A stretch of 64,000 nt of DNA from Lingula anatina (taxonomy: Eukaryota > Brachiopoda > Lingulata > Lingulida > Lingulidae), in the NCBI RefSeq assembly GCF_001039355.2, contig NW_019774114.1, positions 276,092 through 340,091 on the forward strand, read 5' to 3'. Below the pieces are notes generated by a model. That model was not told the DNA's origin and ran no database searches. It was given only the letters and a program-made list of their open reading frames with translations. The position numbers and the translations under genes were made by a program. Positions 28,501 through 40,500 of this stretch are shown here, in pieces. Within the stretch, counting starts at the first letter, position 1, and every line of letters starts with the position of its first letter.

Positions 28501-31500
28501 GTATGCCTGAGAGCAGAATATTGTATGGTATGTAGGTTTCAGTAAGTATATATGAAAATATATATGAATGTATCACAGTGTGGATGGGTGGAAGTACAGT
28601 CTTCGAAGTATGTCATGACAATTTCCTTTCACTGAAATTATAGAAATGATCCAAATTGTGTAATCAGAGTTTTTGTGAAAGTGAATAAGTACACATTAGT
28701 TGCAATGGGAAGAAATGGTGTAAGTGCAAAATTGGTGTGTTAGACTGGGTTTCCATAGATTTAGATCAATCCATCTGGATTGATCTAACTCCCTGGGGGT
28801 TCACGCTAAATTGCTGTCAGCTGAACGCGCCTGAAAGTTAATTATCCCCTTACAGCTTTTAGTAGGTGGGACAGACATTTAAGCCGGTTAAGCTGACAAC
28901 AACCTAGTGAGACTCCCCACAGGGATACATCGATCTAAAATCTGTGGGAATATAGTCTTAAATATGAAAATGTGGTAGTTGTGCTTGTGTTCAGTGCTTA
29001 GTTCTTTTCATAGCTTGTGGCTGTTTTTTAACTGCTTATTAGGTTGTTGTGTGCGGCAACCAGTACTATGCTAGATGTCTTATTTACATTCTAGTTTGCA
29101 ACCAGCGAAACCGTGACCACTTCTTTCCTCGACCTCTTTCCACAGTGGAGAAAGCGGAAAGTTTTCGTAGTATTAGCCTGGGCTTTAATTGGCCTTGTTG
29201 GAGGGATGCCTATGTGCACTAGGGTAGGTGTGTGACCCCTGTATGGGCCCTAAATAAGGAGACACTGACACTGTTTTAATTCTGCACCATTTCATATTTT
29301 TCCCCCATCAGTTTGCCATCAGCGAGACTTGCATCACTGGAATTACGGATCTGTTCCCTCAATGGCGCAGGCGGAAGTGGGCGGTGGTGTTAGGCTTTGC
29401 CATATTTGGCACTATAGTCGGCCTGCCCATGACTACCAAGGTAGGTGACACGACGTGCGTGCGTGACTATGCTTGGCAGATGTCACATGTTAGTTTGCGA
29501 CCAGGCTGCTAACTTTGCAGTGAATTGCACCAGGGGTGATATGCTGCATGGTACTATATATTCATATATAAATATATATATTTATTGATGTACACTTGGT
29601 AGGGTCAGGTAGCAGATAATTTGTATGCAGATATGTATATAAGCACAACATCATTATTATCATATAATGCACTCTAACTATAACAGGAGAAAAATATTTA
29701 TTGGTTTACTTGTGTGTTTTTTCTGAAACTCTATATTTAGGAGTTACTGATAAACAATTATAATATGCACCTATAATTTCCTACTTTTCAAGCCGGTATA
29801 CATAGTCATGACAAGACCCAACCTGTATCATGCTTGATCATGTTGACAATCATAGGCCCACAATCAAATTTGCCATCATTTGCAGTGGCCTTCAAGTAAA
29901 CCAAGATTTGACCAAAATTTCAATCAACCTATCATATTAGTATAACATATATCTTGTATCCACTGTTAATAACACAAGTAGACATAAGTTTAATTGTAAC
30001 ACTATGCAATTTGGACTTAATTGGTAGCTGCTCTTAGCATTTCACATCAATTAAGAATGCATTATAGCTATTTAACAATAATGCAGTAGTATTGTGAACA
30101 ACTGATACAGCTAATGGGACATTAATATAATCCTGGTCATTCTTGGGGAGATAAAAAAAATCATCAGTTATTTATTCAAAAATCTATGGTAGCGAATGGT
30201 ATTTTGGGGTCATAGGGAGGGTTGAAGTACATAGTTATGTGGCAGAAGGAGGCTGATTTATAACTGGATTAGATGCTGATTCTGTAATAAATAGGACCTA
30301 ATAGCCATACATTATGTCCTCAATGATGGTAAGTGTATTACAGTATCCCCAGGTTGTTGACCCTAACTGTGCACTGAAGAGCTTGTTTATTCTGTGGATT
30401 TTGACTCTTGTACTCTGTTCTCTGTTACACAATCAGATTTGGATACCTAGTTTGTGTTGACTACCGTCCAAATTCTATAGAAGTGGTATTAGATTGCTTA
30501 GGTTCCTCTTTCTGTGTCCAAGGGGGATGCATGTTTATTTTACAAGGTGGACCTGATAGATGCTAATATTTGTAGAAATGCACTGCTTAATGTGTACTGC
30601 AGAACTTTGTTGAATTAAGGACATAGGTCTGCATTGGGTTATTGTAAATTTAATTTTCACAATCCTTCTATACTGTATCAAAATACGTAACAGATGTTCT
30701 GTCTTAATGCCATGTAACTGGTAGAAGAACATGCCTGACATGCCAGCTGCTATAAGCTGCACGTGTGACTTGGAAGCCTGAAAGGTCATGAGCATGAGGC
30801 AATTTCTCAATATTTTCACCTAGCTCTTTACATTCTTCTATGCCCCCCCTCCCCCCCCCCAAACCAGCAGTCTCAACTATTCTCTGTCTCTATCCACTGT
30901 CATTAATATGACCTTACCCCGTGGCCAGTTCACAAAATAACTTAAAATGGAAATTTTCTCTGAATTTTAAGGTCGAGATTTTAGTTCACTATGACTTGAG
31001 GTAAATCTGGAAGCCAATTATTTCTTGCTTTAAAACATGTACAGTATTTCATCTTGATGGCCTCTACTTATATATCTCAGGTCAAAGTAGACTAATTATT
31101 TTGGTCTTGAAGTTGATTTTGGTCTTTTGAAGTCTTTTGTGAAACTGTCCTTAGACCCTGGTCCTCGTCCAGGACCATCTAGTCCATCTACACAGGGGTG
31201 TACAATACTTGGGATTGGGCTTGTTATATTGTCATTGCTGGCTGTAGCAGCTTCCACTGCTGTAGTTGTATCTTATGATGTGTGATTTTTATCATTGTTT
31301 TGCAGGTGTTTGCACCAAAGACATTTGCGTAGTTCTTGAGTTTTTGCCTTGTTTATGAAATGGAAGCCAAACCCAACATGTCCGTGAAACTTAATCTGAC
31401 CCATAACTTTTTCTTCACTTCTTCCTGAAATGGACACTGGTGTGATACCATGCAGATGGAGAAGATATTTCTTGCACTAGTTTTTTTTTGACATTTTAAT

Positions 31501-34500
31501 TTATTTGTTGTTTTTCACTTTTGAGGTTATTTTGGCTATATGTTCTGGGTATGATGGGGATATTTTCACCTGGCACTTGCTGACAATTTTAGATCTGCTC
31601 TTGTCTTTTCACAGTCTTACAGGATCTTAGTTTGCAGTTTAATAGCATTCATTCTATACAAATATATATCTAGTTATACATATATATATATAACTTAAAA
31701 CTTATATTATTAGTAACTATAAACATGTGGCAATATAATATATATCAACCATTTCAGTCTGTGACACTCCTACATGTTAAGTGTTCTCAGTATTAAATTG
31801 ATCCTTGCCTCATTCAAGTTTTAACTTAAAAGTTTGTATATTACATTTGACTTGATTTACCTAATTAAACATTATGAATAAGTAAAAGAAATTACATGTA
31901 CAGTTTATTTTTTTAATATTGCATGCAGCTTCATTTTTAATTATTATTTTTAATTTGTTAAATGCCTAGCTAAAATACCACTGCTTATCCAGTTTTGCAT
32001 ATTTTACTTTAATATNGCGCTCTTTGTTTCAATTGCAGTGAAAATTGAATTGTTGAATAAAAATCTAATCAGGAGTAAAGTACGATGACATAATAAATTG
32101 TTTCTTGTTTAAGAGGAGAAAAATTACATGCATAATAAATTGGCCAATCATAAACATGTCTTATTTTAGTTATGATCATGCCATCATATTCTAAGCTGTG
32201 CAAACTTTTAATAGTTGGTTTTCAATTTGATGTATGTATTTTCACCATGCTTTCAGGAACTATGTATTAGAGCTGAGTGATGGCATAGATAACGTTGGCC
32301 CAGTGAAGTGGCAACTACTACTGTGCCTGCTCCTTGCCTGGCTCATTGTGTTTGCCTGTCTCTCAAGAGGTGTGCAGTCCTTTGGAAAGGTAGGACTGAA
32401 GACAACCCATGCAACAGCTGTAGATATTTTATATACAACTGTTCTTGTGTTTTAATACAAAAATGCTTTTGAACATTTAAAAGATTCATAATGTAAAAAG
32501 GTTCCTTATCCATATTTTTATGATGAATTTTCTGTAAGTATTAGGTTAGTTTCATGTGTTTACTTAATTGAAAGCAGTGTTCTTCTGTGGGATTATATTT
32601 TCCAACCAAATTGATTTCAATCTATTTATATTTAGATGATGAGCAATAGTTTTCTGTGGTGATGATATTCAAGGCTGACTCCAAAACACTGAAAGTGTTC
32701 TTATTCGTGGTTATTTGCACTTTATAAAATACATGAGTTTGTTTTGTCATCGCCTTTGTACTCTTTGTGCTTGTACCAGTAAGGTTATTATTTTAATACA
32801 CAATCTGCAGTAAATACAGTAGGTAGGTGGAGTAAGAGAGGAGTACTTTTTACTACTGTGTTGAGAGGGAGATGAGAAGGTGTTAAATAGCATTCTTTGC
32901 ATGGTGGAAGAGGTGGGAAGGAGTGCTGTGTAAGTCACTTTCTTAACCTTGAGTACACCTTCTGCAAACTAAAGTGACTGACCTTTCTGCACTGTAAACT
33001 GCTTCCACTGAACTGTAGAGTCAAGGATTGGTTCAGCATCTGTGTGGAAGCATCTTACAGTACAGATAGGTCAGTGAATGAATTCAAGTCTTAACTGCCT
33101 TGTACCTTGGGTACTTTCAAGTACTTCCTGCATATGATGCTTATATCTGACTGTTATTCTTCAGATGAAGAAATTATTGAAACACTAATAAGAGTTCATA
33201 AGTAGGAAAAGTGAAACGACTGGCACTCGATCACTACCAAGTTGTCACTGTGAACAAGACTGCATTTGCAGTATTAAGTTTACAGTACCAGGCCTGAAGC
33301 CAACAATTTAATGGGGGGATGGGGTGTTATTTTTGTGATAGACATGCTTTTCATTACAGCATATAAAAAAGAACTGATTTTAACTTTGAACAGTCATTAT
33401 TTCCAGACACAAAAGCACTAGATTTGAACCCCCCTTCAACCACCTTGCCCTCAAGACTGAGTACTTCAGTAACTTTTCCCAGATTTTTTTTTTTTATTTT
33501 TCATATTTAATCTTTGACTAGGCACATGAACTTACATCTTTTCATCAAATTTCAGGTTGCCTATTTCACGGCTCTGTTCCCGTATGTTGTCCTCTTCATC
33601 CTCCTCATCCGTGGAGTGACGTTACCTGGGTCGGTGGACGGTATCAAATTCTATCTCACACCTGAGTGGCACAGACTGGGCAAGGCAAAGGTAGGTGGAC
33701 ATCAACTGTGACAGGTTTTTGAAATTTTAATAATGATAATGAAATTTAATAAATTAATTTTTAAAGTCTAAAATCCATTTAACATGTTCAGTAGACTTTA
33801 ATAAAATACATTTAAAACACAATTTGCAAGATATTCAAGATATGATTTTTAAAAAATTAAAATGGAAAAGACAACCTTTATTTTGTTTGCTTCATATATA
33901 CGTGTACTTTTGCTGGCAAAGTTTTCCAGTGGAAATACTGTTTTTCCAACTGATTAGTTTTTAAGCTATTAACATTTAGATGAGGGCCAGTTGATTTCTG
34001 ACCTGATGATATTCAGGGTTGGCCATAGGCTTGCTAGAAATCATTAAAAATGTCCTTATTCTTGGATGTTTTCCCAGGACAATGGCAAGAAAAAAGCTTA
34101 TTAAATTTAGATAATGCCTTTATTACATTAGATAATGTGCTAAAAGGATTTCATGTGTGAGGACTTTTTATTGTGGTTGTAGAGAGTGAATATATTAAAT
34201 TGTCAGATGTATTGTGGTTTCTTAGTTCAGCGTGAAAATAAATGTACTAGATGACATCTGTCCTCTCCTTAATGTTTTCTAAGGACAGGAGGCACTCAAA
34301 GTTAATTAAGTACACTTAATTAATTATGCTTTTATGAAAAACATTTGAAGAACCCCCACATTTGAATTCTTATCAAAGCCATGTTCCCATGCCTATGATG
34401 TCATTCAGTAAAATATCTACTGAGCAAATGAATAGATCAAGAGATACCTGCAGAGTTCTGATTTTAATTGCAGATTGAAGGAATCATTGGTTTATTACTT

Positions 34501-37500
34501 AGGTTTTTAGACAAAATTTCAGCTGAGGTCTGCATTTTATTGCAATTTAAATGAATGAATTGTCAGTTACCTTAAGTTTGTTTTCTAACCAAACCACGGT
34601 GTTATAAAATATCCGACTGTTGAATTTTTTAAACTAAAAAGTTAAGTCAGATATACATTGTCTGTCCATGCTTTATATATTATTCAAGTATATCATTCCA
34701 AGTCAAGTGATGAACAGAAAAACAAGTTGCTACCCAAATTTCTTTTTAATGGCAACATACTAGGCCAGGTGATAAGGAAGCATACTAATCTAGTAATATG
34801 CATCTAACAGCTGACCATGAACTGCTGTTACAATTGTCATACTTAAATATACATGCAAACAGTTCATTTTGAAAGTGGGTGCTGTAGATTGATTTATATT
34901 CCATACTTTAGGAGTTGTCACTTTGTGCACATTTTATTGCATCATTAGCAAGTCTAAATAAGGAGCAGATCGTTGGAATTTTTTCACAGACAATGTATGG
35001 TTGTTAAAACCTGACTGATGTAGAAGTAAATAGTCTGTTGAGGTTAGAAAAGGAGGTACGTGTATTTATTATGGGTGAAATAGTGTGGTAGTTGTGATGT
35101 GATGCGTTAGTTGTGACTGTGAGGGATTTCCTCTCAATGTGTTGTGGTTTTTACCTCCAGGTATGGGTGGAAGCGGCTGTCCAGATCTTCTTCAGTCTCA
35201 GTCCAGCTTGGGGTGGACTTATAGCACTGGCCAGCTATAATAAATTCAATAATAATTGCTTCAAGTGAGTATGTCACTGGTCAAAATATATTTCTTTGTT
35301 TGCATACTAATTATTTATAAGATAATACATGCAGAAGAAAACTTTTGAATGATTTATCTAGAGTTTACTATGTTTAACATTATTATAGTTTATAAATCTT
35401 TGTAGACAGATGAACTTAAGCATGGCCTGTGTAAATTGTTTTCACCTGTTTCAGTGGAATGTTTATATAGGTTGCTTGGTCTTTGTGAACTTAATGCCGC
35501 ACACACAGCTGTTACATTGTCCTTTTAATAACCTTTGCATTGGATAAATTTTGAAACAGTTGTGGTGCTGTCATTATATTACTTAATCCACAGCTGCATC
35601 TGAAAAGATTTTATTATGAAAAGGTGGGTTTTAATTGATAAACTAATTACCTCCCTTGTTTTCCAGGGATGCTCTGATTGTATCCATTGGAAATATCAGC
35701 ACCAGTATATTTGCTGGCATTGTCATATTTGCCATCGTTGGCTACCTTGCTCATGAGCTGGATCAAGGCGTGGGCGATGTGGTGGCTCAGGGTGAGATGA
35801 TCTAGAATTTGGAATAAGTGTGAAATAGTAATATATAAGTTCACCAGAGTAAACACACATACATATTCATTTTAAGGAATGGAGAAAACAGATTTAGACT
35901 GGACACACCTTGTCTAATGCAACACAGCCATAGAAGTTCTTAGTTCATGGTAACATTAAATAATTTCGACATTGTCACAGGCACTAAAAACTCCTTTGAC
36001 TTAGACAGGGACAACTTATAGTGCCTCAACTTGTCTCTACGAAAAAGTTCTCAATCTATATTTCAGGTGCTGGCCTTGCGTTCATGGTATACCCAGAGGT
36101 GGTAACAAGATTGCCCATCTCTCCCCTCTGGTCCTTCCTATTCTTCTTCATGTTGCTAACCCTGGGCCTGGGGAGCATGGTAAGTGGTCCTACCCATACT
36201 TCTTGATAATCATCTCTGTTTCTCAAATTGAGCGCTGTGATCAACTTTGAATAAATTGATTTTCTAAAATGACGTAATAGCGAGGAGGAATTCTTAAGAC
36301 CTGTCTGAATTTACTGATAAGTGGATCTTCACAGATGTATTTGACATGGAAATTTCATTAACAGATTGGTTTTGTAAGTGGCATTTATTGATTTAATTGT
36401 TGAGTATTTTCTTTTTTTGTTAAATATTCCAATACTTTTGTGTCAAGCATCCAATCAGTATTTACATATATACTCTTGGCTGCACAATCAATCAAATACA
36501 ACTGTATACTTTAACTTTCAACATTCCTCTTTCCTTAATACTGAGTAGAACTTTTTATAGCTGTGTACATATTTGTCTAGTCCTGTGCATCTGCAATTTT
36601 TGTCACAGTTATAGCTTATTTTTCTGTGATACTGCAGTAGAGCTTTTTAGTCAATTAGATGCCTTCTTAATCATCTAAATCTGCTTGCTTCTTAGTCACA
36701 GTGGTACCTTAATTTCTTAATTTTTGTTTCATAGGATATAAATCGTTTATTTTGAATTGTAGACTATTAAAGTTTTAAGAACATGCATTGTTTAATCCAT
36801 CTGTTTTTCCTTTTACATTGTTTTAATTTACTTTTTTACTTGATTGTAGATATCAGAGTAGAATTCTAGCTGCATGTAAATCTTTAAGATGACTTTAACC
36901 TTGTTTTAATGACACATCTTAAAGACTAATTTAGACATTTACCATACCTTCTGCACTGCTTCTACTTCATATTATTGCCACATACTTATGTGAATATATT
37001 TACATACTATCTTAGTAAAATTTTGATTTTTATTTTAAGGATATTTGACCCCTAATATGATGTTTTTAGTTGTTATCTATATTTCCTGTCAAATTCATTC
37101 TTGATTATGAATTTCATGGGGGGAGGGATCAAAATTATTGTTTTGTATTGATAAGCATGTTTTGAATGAATGAAAAAAGAATGACACTGGACTTTTGAAA
37201 AAATTGTTGAAAACAAGAACTCAGTTTGCTTTAAGGAGTGTTATGCTCCAATACTTCACCCCTGTGTTTTCAAGCTAGATATATATTTTTGGAATATAGA
37301 TTATATTATTTTCAATATCATGTTTTCAGATTTTTAGCAATAAGATAAACTTACTGGCATCAATAAAAATTACAACCATAAATTACACGTTGGAGTAACC
37401 TTTGGAAGTTATTGTGTATGTTTAATAATTATCTGTGCATACTGGCAACCCTCCTACTTCCACTGTCAACTACCAGCTCAAGATATGACATCTCTTGTAA

Positions 37501-40500
37501 AGCATTGGTACCGCAAGCTTGAGTGGTGCAGAATATGCAGCTTACCTTAACCTTATTGTTTTGCTTTAACTTCTGTTTCATGGCTTCAGCAGCATTAACT
37601 GTAATATCACCACAACTGACATGCACTGCCATGACATCCTAACTTGTTATACTACAGTTTACATATACATTATTGTCATGATGTTCCTCCTTGCTATAAC
37701 ATAACTGTATCTTACACACTGTAACAGTTATGGTATTCTTCCTTGCTATACCACAACTACAACTTACATACACTGTCCTGACATTCTTCCTAGCTTTACC
37801 ATTACTTCAACTTTGATGCATTGCTATGTCATCTTTGCTGTATATGAAATTTTATCAATCATTACCACAATTTATATTTAAATTTGCTTACCTTCTGTAA
37901 AACAATAACATCTGTAACCTGTAATCTTTTTCCTTCAATTGATCTGTTCACCCAAAAATTCAAATTTGGATTATTATCACTGAACTTTATCTTTAAACAT
38001 AACAACATTTCCCTTATGATACAGTACACTTTAGGTAGAAAATGTAGACTTGTTAAAACCAGGGGCGGATTTAGGCCGTCTTCTGGGTCTTCCGGAAGAC
38101 GGTCAGATTTTCAAGTTTACATTGACGGGTATCTATTTTTTTCTGTCGGAAGACCGTCAAAAATTGGAAGTTGGCTCAACAAAGATAATTTGGAAGACTG
38201 TCAGAAAATATCTCTGGATCCGCCCCTGAAAACATTGCTCTTATGTTCTGCTATTAGCTTTATTTCATTTGCTGTGCTGTGTTTTTAACATAGAACATTT
38301 TACTAACAGCAAACAACTAAGCTTTGAAGTGTGTATTTTTGTGCTTTATCAGCACATTTCTTCCTTCATCAATATATAGCATTTTTCACTAACCGTTTCA
38401 CATATATACCACTGTTGTGTTACATGTACTAGCTTGTAAAATTCTCAGTTTGCAGTCTCATGTTGCTTATGATTTGTATGTCTGAGAGCAAAATATTGTA
38501 TGGTATGTAGGTTTCAGTAAGTATATATAAAAATATATATGAATGTATCACAGTGTGGATGGGTGGATGTACATTCTTCTAAATATGTCATGACAATTTC
38601 CTTTCACTGAAATTATAGAAATGATCCAAATTGTGTAATTAGAGTTTGTGTGAAAGTGAATAAGTACACATTATTTGCAATGGGAAAAAATGGTGTAAGT
38701 GCAAAATTGGTGTGTTACACTGGGTTCCCATAGATTTAGACCGATCCGTCTGGATCGATCGAACTCCCTGGGGGTTCACGCTAAATTGCTGTCAGCTGAA
38801 CGCGCATGAAAGTAAATTATCCCCTTACAGCTTTTAGTAGGTGGGACAGACATTTAAGCCGGCTAAGCTGGTGAGACTCCCCACAGGGATAGATCGATCT
38901 AAAATCTGTGGGAATACAGACTTAAATATGAAAATGTGGTAGTTGTGCTTGTGTTCAGTGCTTAGTTCTTTTCATAGCTTGTGGCTGTTTTTTAACTGCT
39001 TATTAGGTTGTTGTGTGCGGCAACCAGTACTATGCTAGATGTCTTATTTACATTCTAGTTTGCAACCAGCGAAACCGTGACCACTTCTTTCCTCGACCTC
39101 TTTCCACAGTGGAGAAAGCGGAAAGTTTTCGTAGTATTAGCCTGGGCTTTAATTGGCCTTGTTGGAGGGATGCCTATGTGCACTAGGGTAGGTGTGTGAC
39201 CCCTGTATGGGCCCTAAATAAGGACACACTGACACTGTTTTAATTCTGCACCATTTCATATTTTTCCCCCATCAGTTTGCCATCAGCGAGACTTGCATCA
39301 CTGGAATTACGGATCTGTTCCCTCAATGGCGCAGGCGGAAGTGGGCGGTGGTGTTAGGCTTTGCCATATTTGGCACTATAGTTGGCCTGCCCATGACTAC
39401 CAAGGTAGGTGACACGACATGCGTGCGTGACTATGCTTGGCGGATGTCACATGTTAGTTTGCGACCAGGCTGCTAACTTTGCAGTGAATTGCACCAGGGG
39501 TGATTTGCTGCATGGTACTATATATTCATATATAAATATATATATATTTATTGATATACACTTGGTAGGGTCAGGTAGCAGATAATTTGTATGCAGATAT
39601 GTATATAAGCACAACATCATTATTATCATATAATGCACTCTAACTATAACAAGAGAATAATATTTATTGGTTTACTTGTGTTTTTTTTCTGAAACTCTAT
39701 ATTTAGGAGTTACTGATAAACAATTATAATATGCACCTATAATTTCCAACTTTTCAAGCCAGTTTACATAGTCATGACAAGGGCCAACCTATATCATGCT
39801 TGTTCATGTTGACTGTCATAGGCCCACAATCAAATTTGCCATCATTTGCAGTGGCCTTCAAGTAAACCAAGATTCGACCAAAATTTCAATCAACCTATCA
39901 TATTAGTATAACATATATCTTGTATCCACTGTTAATAACACAAGTAGCCATAAGTTTAATTGTAACACTATGCAATTTGGACTTAATTGGTAGCTGCTCT
40001 TAGCATTTCACATCAATTAAGAATACAGTAGCTATTTAACAATAATGCAGTAGTATTGTGAACAACTGATACAGCTAATGGGGCATTAATATAATCCTGG
40101 TCATTCTTGGGGAGATAAAAAAATCATCAGTTATTTATTCAAAAATCTATGGTAACGAATGGTATTTTGGGGTCATAGGGAGGGTTGAAATACATAGTTA
40201 TGTGGCAGAAGGAGGTTGATTTATAGCTGGATTAGATGCTGATTCTATAATAAATAGGACCTAATAGCCATACATTATGTCCTCAATGATGGTAAGTGTA
40301 TTACAGTATCCCCAGGTTGTTGACCCTAACTGTGCACTGAAGAGCTTGTTTATTCTGTGGATTTTGACTCTTGTACTCTGTTCTCTGTTACACAATCAGA
40401 TTTGGATACCTAGTTTGTGTTGACTACCGTCCAAATTCTATAGAATTGGTATTAGATTGCTTAGGTTCCTCTTTCTGTGTCCAAGGGGGATGCATGTTTA

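Larger units (their letters stand above)
22153..32015. repeat. Large duplication, copy 1 (9.86 kb)
   Basis: Starts at gcgctctttg and ends at an N (32016). It holds SLC6 exons F to K2 with their introns and is repeated almost base for base in 32017-41952, with scattered substitutions and small indels. Every exon difference I compared is silent. It is most simply one haplotype of this region; see the finding. Confidence 0.9.
36180..39058 (+). other. SLC6 intron J-K1, copy 2
   Basis: Holds the hAT-like insertion (38060-38228) and the allelic copy of the foldback element (38719-38920). Otherwise it mirrors 26388-29094. Confidence 0.65.

Noticed and set aside
37884-38288. 134-codon plus-strand frame
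   Set aside because: It exists only because of the 169-bp transposon insertion; the matching place in the other copy has no such frame.
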